A stretch of DNA of 64,000 bases from Chloroflexota bacterium (GCA_013151415.1 JAADII010000133.1:4832-68831); one strand, 5' to 3'; counted from the stretch's first letter, positions 25,348 to 34,643 are shown. Notes: generated by a model from the sequence alone, not told the origin. Translations and numbers: made by a program.

Positions 25348-25566
25348 TTAGACCAAACGGGCCGCGACAAGGGAAATAATGAAGAAGAGCGCGCCCACCA
25401 CAATGGTGGCCTGATAAAGCGTTTTTTCCAGTCCGCGTCGGGTGCGATAGACCGATGTGTCGCTACCAAATACGCTGCCCGCACCGCTGGTTTGCGTTTG
25501 CAGGATGACCAATACAGAAATGACCACGCTGAGCAACAGCTGCGCTATGAGAACGAACGTTTCCAT
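25348..25566 (-). CDS. secG: Preprotein translocase subunit SecG
   Basis: Protein of 72 residues with two membrane helices (LIAQLLLSVVISVLVILQ and ATIVVGALFFIISLVAARLV) joined by a loop containing SGAGSVFGSD, close to the SecG consensus GxGxxFG. It supports protein export through SecYEG. The ATG at 25566 with GAGGTC upstream is chosen; the ORF track start at 25581 is a TTG. A promoter with TTGATT, 18 bases, TATAAT lies 45 bases upstream. It is followed by the substrate-binding protein gene. Confidence 0.92.
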   Translation of the reverse strand: METFVLIAQLLLSVVISVLVILQTQTSGAGSVFGSDTSVYRTRRGLEKTLYQATIVVGALFFIISLVAARLV

Positions 25567-25610
25567 GAAAAAAGACCTCAAGGGTGAATTGGGTTTTGAA
25601 TCGGCAAAAG

Positions 25611-25640
25611 ATTATAGCACCGCGGGCCGATGAGAATCAA
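25611..25640 (-). promoter_or_regulatory. Sigma-70-like promoter for secG
   Basis: Minus strand TTGATT, 18-base spacer, TATAAT. The start point would fall about 40 bases before the secG ATG. Confidence 0.7.
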
Positions 25641-25741
25641 ATCTTCATCAGGATGGGGATCGAGGAGCCGCGATTGGGAATCGAGACGAAGATGGCCCAA
25701 CCATGAGTCGTTCCTTGAGTCGCGTTCCGGTTCATGGCATA

Positions 25742-27304
25742 ATGGCGCGCATGACAGCGATTCATCCCCCTCGCGCTCAAACCTTGGGTCAGTTGGCGCA
25801 GGCGTTGGGCTTGTCGTGCTCTCAGCCAGACCTGCTCATTCGTCACATCACGGCCGATTCGCGACAGGTCCGTCCGGGAGCGCTTTTCGTGGCCTATGTT
25901 GGCGTGCGCGTGGATGGTCATCGATTTATCGAACAGGCGCTTCGTCGCGGCGCTGTCGCTGTGGTGGGGGAAAAGGCGCTGCAACTGCCGACGCCTTATC
26001 TTCGCGTGCGCGACGCTCGTCGGGCATTGGGTTTGCTCGCGGCTGCGTGGGAAGGATTTCCCACGCGACGCATGGGCGTCATCGGCGTGACGGGGACCGA
26101 TGGCAAAACCAGCACCAGCGCCTTTATTCACAGCATTCTCACGGCCGCGGGGCGCAATGCCGGATTGCTCACCACCGTGCACGCGCGTATTGGCGAACGG
26201 ATTGTGGAGACAGGGCTGCACACCACCACGCCAGACGCGCTCACCTTGCAAGCGGCGCTGCGTGAAATGGTCGATGCGGGCGGCCAATGGGCCGTGGTGG
26301 AAACAACTTCGCATGGGCTAAGCCAATGGCGTGTGGCCGGCGTGGATTATGATCTGGCCGTAGTGACCAACGTGACCCATGAACATTTGGACGAACATGG
26401 CGATTATGCGGGTTATCTCGCGGCGAAGGCGCGGTTGTTGGATATGACGCGGGCGAATCGATTCAAATCTCACTTGCCTAAAATGGCTATTCTCAATGCA
26501 GACGACATCTCTTTTGAACCGATGCTGGCTCATGCGCCGCGACAAATGCTTAGTTATGGGGTGCGCGGCGGGGATGTGCGGGCCGAGAAAATCGAGTTGG
26601 GCGCACAAAGCGTTCGATTTGTTGCTCGCGGGTTGGGCCGGCGAGTGGAGGTGGAGGCGCGAATGCCGGGGCGATTCACCGTATATAACGCGCTGGCCGC
26701 AATAGCGGTGGCCTTTGCTTTGAACATCGACGATGCGGCTATCCAGCAAGGCGTGTTCGCGATGAAGGGCATCCCAGGACGCATGGAGCGCATCGAACGC
26801 GGCCAAGATTTTGTCGCCATTGTCGATTTTGCGCACACGCCCTTTGCGTTGGATGCTGCGCTGCGCGCCGCGCGCGATTTGACCTCGGGACGAGTCATTG
26901 CGGTGTTTGGGTCGGCCGGCCTGCGCGATGTGGACAAGCGCGAGATGATGGGCGAGGTGGCGGGTCGCTTGGCCGATCTTGCTATCATCACGGCCGAAGA
27001 CCCGCGCACCGAGGATTTGCAGGCCATTATGGCGGCCATTGCTCGCGCGTGTCAACGCGTCGGAGGCCAAGTCTTGTTAGAACCAGACCGTTATCGCGCC
27101 ATGCGCTTGGCGCTGACGCACGCCCGCCCTGGTGATGTCGTCATGGTTTGTGGCAAGGGGCACGAGCAGTCCATGTGTTTTGGAGAAATCGAACACCCCT
27201 GGGATGATCGCGTCGCCTTGGCTCATGCGCTAGATGCACATTTGGGGCGAACCACCTCCCCACCCCCTTTTGTTTTGCCGACATATGAGAAAACGCGCGT
27301 TTAG
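25742..27304 (+). CDS. murE: UDP-N-acetylmuramyl tripeptide synthetase (MurE type)
   Basis: About 520 residues with the three Mur-ligase domains. The N-terminal domain has HITADSRQVRPGALFVAYVG; the P-loop is GVTGTDGKTST; the middle shows ETTSHGLSQWRVAGVDYDLAVVTN (in part) and the ligase Lys region YAGYLAAKARLLDM; the C-terminal domain has VFGSAGLRDVDKREMMG and the third-residue site TAEDPRTED. It adds the third amino acid to UDP-MurNAc-L-Ala-D-Glu. The site reads EDPR, not the DNPR of typical diaminopimelate enzymes, so the amino acid added is uncertain. ATGs at 25703, 25742 and 25751 are possible; 25742 is a compromise. It stands alone here. Confidence 0.88.
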   Translation: MARMTAIHPPRAQTLGQLAQALGLSCSQPDLLIRHITADSRQVRPGALFVAYVGVRVDGHRFIEQALRRGAVAVVGEKALQLPTPYLRVRDARRALGLLAAAWEGFPTRRMGVIGVTGTDGKTSTSAFIHSILTAAGRNAGLLTTVHARIGERIVETGLHTTTPDALTLQAALREMVDAGGQWAVVETTSHGLSQWRVAGVDYDLAVVTNVTHEHLDEHGDYAGYLAAKARLLDMTRANRFKSHLPKMAILNADDISFEPMLAHAPRQMLSYGVRGGDVRAEKIELGAQSVRFVARGLGRRVEVEARMPGRFTVYNALAAIAVAFALNIDDAAIQQGVFAMKGIPGRMERIERGQDFVAIVDFAHTPFALDAALRAARDLTSGRVIAVFGSAGLRDVDKREMMGEVAGRLADLAIITAEDPRTEDLQAIMAAIARACQRVGGQVLLEPDRYRAMRLALTHARPGDVVMVCGKGHEQSMCFGEIEHPWDDRVALAHALDAHLGRTTSPPPFVLPTYEKTRV

Positions 27305-27398
27305 GTGGTCATTGACGAATATTGTTGTAGAGCGATGTGCGGCTTGTTAGGAGAAAATCTGCCATGAGACGTTTTGCCTGTAGGTCAGTGGTTGCTTG

Positions 27399-27875
27399 CT
27401 ACTTCTTTTTGACCGACCTTTTCCGAGAAGCGGATTTGGCGCGTTGGTATGTTGGCGCGCTTGAGCGCGATCGACGAACGGTTTTTGTCGAGGATTTACG
27501 AATCTCGCGTAGTTGTCGGCGTTGTTGCAAGAACACTTCCGTCATCACCAGCAAGGTGAACAAAACAAAAACCAAAACCCAGTCGAGCAAGCGGAAAATG
27601 CGCAAAAAGATGACCATGCTGACGAACAGTCCTGTCCAAACGCCCTGGCGCGTCGCGATGTAAGGCAGGCTTCCGGTTGCGGTTTTCGGCGACCAACGTT
27701 GTTGCACGCGATACCAGATAGGCGCGGAGCCCGCGGCTATGGCCAGGAAAAGCAACAGTAAGGCCAGGGCCACCAGGCCATCGACGGGGGGAAAGCGCCA
27801 TATGAGCATAACCAGCCCCGCGCCGGCCAGCGCGGCGAAGAGCCAGGAAAGGATGAGAAAAGCTCGTTGCGACAT
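27399..27875 (-). CDS. Small membrane protein of unknown function
   Basis: Protein of 158 residues with four predicted membrane helices: AFLILSWLFAALAGAGLVMLI, DGLVALALLLLFLAIAAGSA, GVWTGLFVSMVIFLRIF and DWVLVFVLFTLLVMTEVF (parts quoted). The last 40 residues are strongly basic (KTVRRSRSS, KSASRKRSVKKK) and would lie in the cytoplasm, perhaps touching nucleic acid or the membrane surface. I do not recognise a family. It follows the subtilase gene by 43 bases downstream on the same strand. Confidence 0.65.
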   Translation of the reverse strand: MSQRAFLILSWLFAALAGAGLVMLIWRFPPVDGLVALALLLLFLAIAAGSAPIWYRVQQRWSPKTATGSLPYIATRQGVWTGLFVSMVIFLRIFRLLDWVLVFVLFTLLVMTEVFLQQRRQLREIRKSSTKTVRRSRSSAPTYQRAKSASRKRSVKKK

Positions 27876-27918
27876 GATATCGAAGGAGCGAGAAGGGAAT
27901 GAATTCGGGTTTGCCTAC

Positions 27919-29868
27919 TTATTCTTGAAGCGTCAAGGGCAAATAGAGTGGTCGGCCCGAAGTGCAAAAACGAACATCATCCACGAAAAAACGGGTGATG
28001 GCGGGATCGGGGCCGTTGTCTGCATAGAACCATATTTGGATTTCCTCGTGTTCGCGCAACAATGTCAGCTCGTCGGCCGAGAAGACGTGCAGATAGCGGT
28101 CCCAAGGCAGTCCTGTCGCCAGATTGAAATTTGCATTGCCGGCGCGCAGCAGTTCAAGCAGTGGTTCGCCATCGCGAGTGCGCAGCCAGGCCCGCAGAAA
28201 ATCGCGTCCGGGGGCTGCCGGATCATCGCCTAAATCGCGGTCATCATTTTCCGCGCGCAGCGCAAAAGCCAGTGTGGCCGCGTTTAGGTCTGCGGGAAGG
28301 GAAACGATTTGAAAAGCATCACCCTGCGCGGCCGGAGCGCCCGCCAGAAAAAGCGAGCGTTTCCCTTCGGCCGCCACTGTGTCAGTGAAAGCCGCTGTTC
28401 CTGTCAGGGTCCAACTTTCATTCGCGCCATTTTCAAATCCGCCGGATGCAACGCGTTCGGTGCACAATGGCGGCCATACTTGCGCGCGTAGCCAATCGGG
28501 CATGCGCGGGGGAATTTCGCCCTGATAAGGGGGGACGGCTTCAAGAGCCGCTTGGGCGTCGATGCGGCCATGTCCGAATGCCTTATCCCATCCCTGCGCG
28601 CCCAGATCTGTGGCGCTATTTTCGATGATCGCTCGAACTTCGGCCGGCGCGAGGGTGGGGTTGCGGGCCAGCACCAGCGCGGCCAGGCCCGCCACGTGCG
28701 GCGCGGCCATGCTGGTGCCGCTGTTGGCTACATACCCTCCCCAACGATTGAGCGACCAGATCGAGGAGCCAGGCGCGGCCACATCGATGTAATCGCCCAT
28801 GTTTGAATAAGATGCGCGCTGATCTGTGGCCGTGGTGGCTGCCACGGCGATGGCGGCTTCGTGCGCAGCAGGCCAGTGGTGAATCTCGCGACCATTGTTG
28901 CCCGCCGCGGCCACGACCACCACGCCATGACGCACCGCGTATTCCACTGCTCGTTGTTCACCCAGGCTGTAAGCTGTGCTGCCAAGGCTGAGATTGATCA
29001 CGCTCGCGCCCATGTCGGTGGCGTAAAGAATGGCTTCCACTTCGTCTGCGAAAGTGCCAAACCCTGGCGGCGAAAACACGCCCACCGCCATGACTTTGGT
29101 CTTGGGCGCAATGCCGGCAATACCCCGACCATTGTTCATGCGCGCGGCCACGATGCCGGCCACATGGCTTCCGTGTCCGTGCCAATCATCCACATTGGGC
29201 GATTCAGCAGCAAAATTCCAGCCATAGACATCGTCCACCAAACCATTGCCATCGTCGTCAAGCCCGTTGTCCGGGATTTCGCCGGGATTTTGCCAAAGTC
29301 CGTCGGCTATATCTTCGTGATCCAGGGCGATGCCGCTATCGATGATGGCTACAATGATATTGGGAGCGCCACGCGTCATGTCCCACGCCTGCTCTATGTT
29401 GATGCGATTCAAATAACCGCCTCCCGCAATGGAATCGTTGGCCGCGTATTGAATATAGTAAGGATCGTTGGGTGAGAAAGAGGGAAAAAGCAAATAATTG
29501 GGCTCCGCGAACTCGATATTTGGATCGGCGTTGAGCGCCGCGAGCAACGGAGCCATGTCTGTGGCGACGCGATAACGCACCATATTGAGGCTGGGAATCG
29601 TTTCAATGGTTTGGGCCTTAGCCAAACGCTCGGGGCGTTTCAACGTTGGAGCCGAGAAAACCGCCGGAGGATAAGCCACCAGGATCTCGCCATCGGCATG
29701 GGGCTGTTCCAATGCTTTTCGCCAATAAGACGGATCAGTGAAATCGATGGCTTTGGATGACGCGGGCTTTGGCGCAAACGCGCGGGTCGTCGCCAAGTCT
29801 CGGGGCATGACCGCGAAAAATGCAAGCAATGTCAGCGCTGCAAGCAATCTTGCGCCGCGAAAATGCAT
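27919..29868 (-). CDS. Secreted subtilisin-like serine protease (S8)
   Basis: About 649 residues. A signal peptide (LLAALTLLAFFAVM) is followed by a propeptide region (RPERLAKAQTIETIPSLNMV) with an inhibitor-like fold. The catalytic triad of subtilases is complete: Asp in IIVAIIDSGIALDHE, His in WHGHGSHVAGIVAAR, Ser in SGTSMAAPHVAGLA, with the oxyanion Asn in VVVVAAAGNNGRE. A C-terminal domain of about 170 residues (ASGGFENGANESWTL onward) looks like a carbohydrate-binding-type beta-sandwich. It probably degrades proteins outside the cell. The start could also be the ATG at 29904, adding 12 residues before the signal peptide. Confidence 0.93.
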   Translation of the reverse strand: MHFRGARLLAALTLLAFFAVMPRDLATTRAFAPKPASSKAIDFTDPSYWRKALEQPHADGEILVAYPPAVFSAPTLKRPERLAKAQTIETIPSLNMVRYRVATDMAPLLAALNADPNIEFAEPNYLLFPSFSPNDPYYIQYAANDSIAGGGYLNRINIEQAWDMTRGAPNIIVAIIDSGIALDHEDIADGLWQNPGEIPDNGLDDDGNGLVDDVYGWNFAAESPNVDDWHGHGSHVAGIVAARMNNGRGIAGIAPKTKVMAVGVFSPPGFGTFADEVEAILYATDMGASVINLSLGSTAYSLGEQRAVEYAVRHGVVVVAAAGNNGREIHHWPAAHEAAIAVAATTATDQRASYSNMGDYIDVAAPGSSIWSLNRWGGYVANSGTSMAAPHVAGLAALVLARNPTLAPAEVRAIIENSATDLGAQGWDKAFGHGRIDAQAALEAVPPYQGEIPPRMPDWLRAQVWPPLCTERVASGGFENGANESWTLTGTAAFTDTVAAEGKRSLFLAGAPAAQGDAFQIVSLPADLNAATLAFALRAENDDRDLGDDPAAPGRDFLRAWLRTRDGEPLLELLRAGNANFNLATGLPWDRYLHVFSADELTLLREHEEIQIWFYADNGPDPAITRFFVDDVRFCTSGRPLYLPLTLQE

Positions 29869-30116
29869 ATTGAACTCGATGGCCAAACGAACAAAGTGGG
29901 ACATGCGTGAAAGAACCTGGTAAGGATAAACTGTGAACCACCGGTTGTTATAGTATAATAGAGTGCGACTCGATACAACTCTTCTGTTTCAGCCGACAGC
30001 TGAATGTTTGTAAAGGTCAGCGCTCGAGGCGTTATGATCTGGCGTCAGCGAGAATCTGTATTCATTCTCCATCCTTGCCAGGAGTTTCGTGGTTTTGCGC
30101 TACATGCAAAACGTTT

Positions 30117-30671
30117 ATGAGAGTCATCGCCGGAACGGCCAAAGGCCGTCGCTTAGATTCTGCGCCGGGTGAGCGCACGCGTCCCATCACAGATAGGGCC
30201 AAAGAGGCTCTATTTAACATTCTGGGAGCGAGCGTCGTTGGTTCGCGCATGCTGGATTTGTTCGGCGGCACGGGTGCGGTGGGAATCGAGGCGCTTAGCC
30301 GCGGCGCGGCCGAAGTCGTCTTTGTCGAACGCTCAGGCGTTGTTTTGAAAGTGCTTGGCCGCAATCTGAAACAGACCGGTCTGGTCTCGCGCGCGCATGT
30401 GGTTCGGGGCGATGCATTCAAATATCTGGCGCGGCAGGATGTGGATCCCTTTGATTACATTTTCGTGGCCCCGCCTCAATATCGTAGACTTTGGCGCAAA
30501 GCTCTGGAGATGATCGACGCTCATCCTGAACTACTCACGCCCTCTGGCGAGGTTATCGTCCAGATTCATCCCAAAGAATTCGAGGAAGTGGAATTGGCGC
30601 GATTGAAGCGCTACGATAGCCGTCGTTATGGCAGCGTGCAGCTGGACTTCTATCAGCGCACGTCGGATTAA
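30117..30671 (+). CDS. rsmD: 16S rRNA (guanine966-N2)-methyltransferase RsmD
   Basis: Protein of 184 residues starting MRVIAGTAKGRRLDSAPG, a standard RsmD N-terminus, with TRPITDRAKEALFNIL and the SAM site DLFGGTGAVGIEALSRGA. RsmD methylates G966 of 16S rRNA during ribosome assembly. The catalytic tetrad, normally DPPY/NPPY, reads FVAPPQY here, with Ala at the first position. The rest of the fold is intact, so a family variant is more likely than decay. The ORF track start at 30075 is too early. No coaD gene follows, though the two are often paired elsewhere. Confidence 0.9.
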   Translation: MRVIAGTAKGRRLDSAPGERTRPITDRAKEALFNILGASVVGSRMLDLFGGTGAVGIEALSRGAAEVVFVERSGVVLKVLGRNLKQTGLVSRAHVVRGDAFKYLARQDVDPFDYIFVAPPQYRRLWRKALEMIDAHPELLTPSGEVIVQIHPKEFEEVELARLKRYDSRRYGSVQLDFYQRTSD

Positions 30672-30753
30672 AGGTTTTTTCTAAAAGCTGTGGGCGCGAA
30701 AAAGCGAGGTTGCATTCGCGACCAATGAGGCATAAATCAAAAATGATCTCGGT

Positions 30754-32517
30754 TTAGCTCAGAAGGCGCGCCAGCGCCGGCAGCAAATAATCCCGCGCCA
30801 CCACCTCCCAGCTCATGCGCGATCCCGCTTCCTGACCATAATCGAGCAGGCGCTGGGTCTGGGCGTCGTTGAGGGGGAGTCGCGAGGCGATGCTTTCGGC
30901 CACGATGCGACTGTTCGCTATCTCGATCTGGTCGCGGTCGTATTGGTCGATGCGCAACGCGTCCCAGGGCGTCTCGAAATGTTGGCCGGGGGGCGGGGTC
31001 ACGTAATCGGCCACGATGAGGTTGGGGAAATGGGGCATGTCCGCGGCCGCCTTTTCCACAAAACCCACACATCCGCACACATTAGAGGGGACGCACAGCG
31101 CGCCAAAACTCAGCGGCTCGACCTGCGCGATGCCAAAAGGTTCGTAGATGCTCTGGCCGAATTCCAGATCCGAGCCGTGTCGCAGGTGGGCGAAGGTCAT
31201 GTCCGCGGGCATGCGCTCGCCGCAACGGTCGCGGCTCCAGCCAAACTGATTGATCAGCACGATCTTCGAGGCCAGGCTCGCGCGATTGAAAGGCGCGATC
31301 CCGTTGAAGAAATAATCGGCCTCCAACCCCAACAGATCGCCGTTGTCCGCGCGGTGGTTCACAGGCCAGCCGTATTCCCTCTCCCAACGAAACACGTTCT
31401 CGACCGGCCGACCCGTAGGCTCCGCGCTGGAGAGGGTGAAAAGCGCGGCCGTCTTGCCTGCAACCGCCAACATGCGGTCGAGATGCTCCATCACGCGTAG
31501 GTCGCGCCACATGCCTTTGCTGGTGACGAAGCGCGTCACATGCGTGAAGATGAAATCGGGCCGAAAACCGAGCAAATTGTAGGCGTATTCTTGCAAGAGG
31601 CGTTTGCCGGCCTGTTTTTCCGCCAGGGTCAGGGGCGCGACCGGCGCGCCGTTGTAGACCAGGTCGATGCGTTTGTCTTCAAACCCGCCGCCCAGAAAAC
31701 GGAGCTCATCCACCACCCAGTCGCCCACCGCGAACACGCCGTCGCAGATGACCGCGCGCTGCACCAACGCGTGCTTGAAGTAATGGCTCTGGTCGCCGAA
31801 CACGGCGTCCAGGTTCAGGCCCTGGGCGCGCGCCAGGCGCAGGGCATTGTAAAAACGGGTGTCATGGCCGGGATGCCCCTCGACCAACAGCCGCGCGGTG
31901 GCCACCTCGTGCGCGTAGAACGCGCTGCGCCAGAGCGCGGGGTCTTTCAGCCGCGCGGCCATGACCAGAGGAAGCCCCATCCATTCGTGCGCCAGCAGCA
32001 CGCGCGGGCCGGTCACCTCATTCGCGAGATGGTAGAGCGCGGCGTAGGCAGGCTCGGCCAGATTCACAAAGAGCCGGAATTCCTCGTCGCTCTCATAGCG
32101 CGCGCAGTCCAGACCGAATTTGTCCCATAAGAAGTATTTGAATCCCCCAACCGCGGATGGATCGATGTCGGCCGCGTGGATCAGCAAGACCTCGTGCTCG
32201 ACCCCGCGAAAGGGTCGGCGGCCATAGTAGATGCGCACATTGTAATGCGCTTCGATGTCATAGAAATGGCGGCTTAGTGCGGGGGGAAGCGTATCCAGAC
32301 CCAGGGGCGTGGCGAAACGCAGCTTGAGACCGTTGCGCGGGTGGAACAGACGCTCCATCTCTGCGCGATTGCCCATATTGAGCGGCCCCACCAAAATGCT
32401 GCGCGGGATGGCGTCGTTGTAACTTTTGGCCGAGAGCAGCCCATCCAGCACCGCGCCAATGCCGCCAACCTTGACGCCCGCTTCATGGGTGATGTGAACG
32501 AGGAGCTCGATGGGCAT
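30754..32517 (-). CDS. Glycogen/starch-synthase-like glycosyltransferase
   Basis: Protein of 587 residues. The N-terminus has HITHEAGVKVGGIGAVLDGL, including the KxGG motif of GT5 glycogen synthases that binds ADP-glucose. Later are LAHEWMGLPLVMAARL, VFGDQSHYFKHAL, VYNGAPVAPL and the C-terminal YEPFGIAQVEPLSFGALCVPSN, equivalent to the acceptor/donor loop of GT-B retaining enzymes. It probably elongates an alpha-glucan or another glycan, but it is longer and more divergent than GlgA, so donor and product are uncertain. It starts 12 bases after the aminotransferase gene stop, suggesting a two-gene transcript. Confidence 0.78.
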   Translation of the reverse strand: MPIELLVHITHEAGVKVGGIGAVLDGLLSAKSYNDAIPRSILVGPLNMGNRAEMERLFHPRNGLKLRFATPLGLDTLPPALSRHFYDIEAHYNVRIYYGRRPFRGVEHEVLLIHAADIDPSAVGGFKYFLWDKFGLDCARYESDEEFRLFVNLAEPAYAALYHLANEVTGPRVLLAHEWMGLPLVMAARLKDPALWRSAFYAHEVATARLLVEGHPGHDTRFYNALRLARAQGLNLDAVFGDQSHYFKHALVQRAVICDGVFAVGDWVVDELRFLGGGFEDKRIDLVYNGAPVAPLTLAEKQAGKRLLQEYAYNLLGFRPDFIFTHVTRFVTSKGMWRDLRVMEHLDRMLAVAGKTAALFTLSSAEPTGRPVENVFRWEREYGWPVNHRADNGDLLGLEADYFFNGIAPFNRASLASKIVLINQFGWSRDRCGERMPADMTFAHLRHGSDLEFGQSIYEPFGIAQVEPLSFGALCVPSNVCGCVGFVEKAAADMPHFPNLIVADYVTPPPGQHFETPWDALRIDQYDRDQIEIANSRIVAESIASRLPLNDAQTQRLLDYGQEAGSRMSWEVVARDYLLPALARLLS

Positions 32518-32529
32518 GAATAATAATGC

Positions 32530-33792
32530 TTATGCCGCGGCGGCCAGGGCCTGGGCGAAGATGGTCACTGCGTCGTCGATTTGTGAGCGGTTCACAATCA
32601 GAGGCGGTATCCAGCGAATGACGTTGTTGTAGCTTCCGCAGACCAGCAGGAGCAGGTTGCGTTCGAGGCAGCCTTTCAGCACGGCGCTCGCGGTCGCGGG
32701 GTCGGGTTTGCCGTCCCGACCGGTGAACTCGACCCCCACCATCAACCCGCGGCCTCGCACGTCGCCCATGACCGGATATTGCGCCTGAAGTTCGCGCAAC
32801 CGCGCCATGAGATAATCACCCATCTCGGCCGCGTTTTCCACTAGCTTCTCCTCGCGGATCACGTCGATGGTGGCGCAGGCCGCGGCCGCTGAAATGGCCG
32901 CGCCCCCGCCATAGGTGCCGCCATGCGTGCCCGGCTTCCAGCGGGCCATCAAATCCGCGCGCGCGGCGATGCCCGAAATGGGCAAACCGCTACCCAGCCC
33001 CTTGGCCATGATGATGATGTCCGGCTCGGCGCCCGCATGCTCGAACGCGAAGAACTTGCCCGTGCGCCCAAAACCCGACTGCACTTCATCCACCACCAGC
33101 AGAATATCATGCTCGGTGCAGACCTCGCGCAGCGCCTGCATGAAGCCATCGGGCGCGGGCACATAGCCCCCCTCGCCTAGCACCGGTTCGATGACCACAG
33201 CCGCGGTTTCATCGGGCGCGCTCTGGCCATGCAGCACATAATCGAGTTGGCGCAGACAAAATTCGGTGGTCTGCTCTTCGTCCCAGCCGTAATAATAGCT
33301 ATACGGATAGGGCGCGACGAAAATACCGCCGGGCAGCGGCTGGTAATCGTAACGATAGATGTATTTCGAGGTGGTCATGGCCATGGCCTGATGGGTGCGG
33401 CCATGAAAACTCCCCTGAAATACGATGATATTGCGACGTTTCGTGGCCTGTCGCGCCAGCTTCACCGCGGCCTCCACAGCCTCCGCGCCGCTGTTGGAGA
33501 AGAAAAAGCGGTCGATCGCGGCCGGCGTGAGTTCGTTCAGCCGTTCGGCCAGGGCCACGGTCGCGGGCGGAATGACGATGTTCATCTGGCCGAAGATGAG
33601 CTTTTCGGCCTGTTCCTGGATGGCTTTCACCACGCGCGGATGGCAATGGCCGGTGTTGGTCACGCCGATGCCCGAGGTGAAGTCGATGGTGCGATGGCCG
33701 TCCGCGTCGTAGAAGTAAATTCCCTCCGCGCGGGCGGGTTGCAATTCGGTTAGATGCGTCCAGACTGGGGAGAGGAGGTCGGTGTTCGACAT
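32530..33792 (-). CDS. Class III aminotransferase (4-aminobutyrate/acetylornithine type)
   Basis: Protein of 420 residues, PLP-dependent. Motifs are TSGIGVTNTGHCHPRVVKAI, FFSNSGAEAVEAAVKLAR, FQGSFHGRTHQAMAMT, LLVVDEVQSGFGRTGKFF and MAKGLGSGLPISGI with the PLP lysine. It moves an amino group from an omega-amino acid to a 2-oxo acid. The subgroup looks like GABA/5-aminovalerate or acetylornithine aminotransferase; no argD or gabD neighbours help choose. The start at MSNTDLL has TGGAG 8 bases upstream; the ORF track adds nine residues. Likely co-transcribed with the glycosyltransferase. Confidence 0.9.
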   Translation of the reverse strand: MSNTDLLSPVWTHLTELQPARAEGIYFYDADGHRTIDFTSGIGVTNTGHCHPRVVKAIQEQAEKLIFGQMNIVIPPATVALAERLNELTPAAIDRFFFSNSGAEAVEAAVKLARQATKRRNIIVFQGSFHGRTHQAMAMTTSKYIYRYDYQPLPGGIFVAPYPYSYYYGWDEEQTTEFCLRQLDYVLHGQSAPDETAAVVIEPVLGEGGYVPAPDGFMQALREVCTEHDILLVVDEVQSGFGRTGKFFAFEHAGAEPDIIIMAKGLGSGLPISGIAARADLMARWKPGTHGGTYGGGAAISAAAACATIDVIREEKLVENAAEMGDYLMARLRELQAQYPVMGDVRGRGLMVGVEFTGRDGKPDPATASAVLKGCLERNLLLLVCGSYNNVIRWIPPLIVNRSQIDDAVTIFAQALAAAA

Positions 33793-33952
33793 GGGAAGCT
33801 CCAGGAGGTGAAGTGACATCGGGTTGTCAGGTCGTAACCGAGGAACGCCAAATGGGATGTCGATATGTCGCGGCCCATTCGCATGGAGAACCGCAGAGAA
33901 TGCGCTGGGCTGATTCTATCGGGCGTGTGGGCAAAAGTCAAAACGCTTACAG

Positions 33953-33997
33953 TTGTACATTTATCCTCTCGTCGATATAATACACGTACATTTGTAC
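33953..33997 (+). promoter_or_regulatory. Promoter with palindromic operator for PIN toxin-antitoxin operon
   Basis: TTGTAC, 17-base spacer, TATAAT (33976-33981), then the inverted repeat GTACA-TT-TGTAC at 33986-33997. A second TGTACA palindrome overlaps the -35. Two matching boxes around the core promoter fit autorepression by the antitoxin complex. Confidence 0.75.
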
Positions 33998-34017
33998 AAT
34001 TGTGTCCAGGAGTCACC

Positions 34018-34416
34018 ATGCGAATCGTCATCGACGCCTCGGCGATCATCGCGGTTATCGCCAATGAGCCGGAGAAAAGCGCATTGCTTCAATTAACAGC
34101 AGGCGCCGATCTCCTCGCACCTGTCTCTATCCATTTCGAGATCGGCAATGCGTTCTCGGCCATGTTAAAGCGCAATCGGATTACATTGAATCAAGCCAGG
34201 ACCGCCATCGCTTTATACCAACAACTTCCCATTCGTTTCGTGGAAATTGAACTGTCAGCTTCCATTGAGATCGCTGCTCGGCTATCGATATATGCTTACG
34301 ATGCCTATTTGATTCGTGCGGCGGAAAAATACCGAGCGCCATTGTTGACGCTCGACAATGCTTTGCGACATCACGCGCGACGCTATGGCGTCCGGACGCT
34401 CGAGGTGAACCCATGA
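34018..34416 (+). CDS. PIN-domain toxin (VapC family)
   Basis: Protein of 132 residues. It starts MRIVIDASAIIAVI with the first catalytic Asp, has a mid Glu region (HFEIGNAFSAML), and the third acidic patch YAYDAYLIRAAEKYRAPLLTLDNAL. VapC toxins are Mg-dependent RNases that cut tRNA or rRNA. AGGAG lies 6 bases before the ATG at 34018; the ORF track start at 33865 crosses the promoter. It precedes its antitoxin, opposite to the usual order, with an ATGA overlap. Confidence 0.88.
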   Translation: MRIVIDASAIIAVIANEPEKSALLQLTAGADLLAPVSIHFEIGNAFSAMLKRNRITLNQARTAIALYQQLPIRFVEIELSASIEIAARLSIYAYDAYLIRAAEKYRAPLLTLDNALRHHARRYGVRTLEVNP

Positions 34417-34643
34417 GCACAGTCGTCACTTATTCCGAAGCGCGGCAAAATCTGGCCTCTTTGCTGGATAAAGCCCTGGTCGAGGGCGAAGTCCGCATCA
34501 AACGCCGCGATGGTCAGGTTTTTGTGGTCAAGCCTGTCGAAGAAAAGTCATCGCCGCTGGACATTGATGGCATCGACTTGGGAATCACAACCGACGAGAT
34601 CGTCGCCTTTATCGCCGAAGGACGACGAGATTTTACATCCTGA
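34413..34643 (+). CDS. Phd/YefM-like antitoxin of PIN toxin
   Basis: Protein of 76 residues: TYSEARQNLASLLDKALVEGEVRIKRRDGQVFVVKP is typical of Phd/YefM DNA-binding antitoxins, and the C-terminal DEIVAFIAEGRRDF would bind the toxin. It overlaps the PIN toxin gene by four bases (ATGA) and lies second in the operon. The complex would be expected to bind the palindromes at the promoter upstream. Confidence 0.85.
   Translation: MSTVVTYSEARQNLASLLDKALVEGEVRIKRRDGQVFVVKPVEEKSSPLDIDGIDLGITTDEIVAFIAEGRRDFTS

Noticed and set aside
29954-29959. TATAAT as promoter of rsmD
   Set aside because: A good -35 is lacking at the right distance and the hexamer lies more than 150 bases from the gene; it may belong to either strand.
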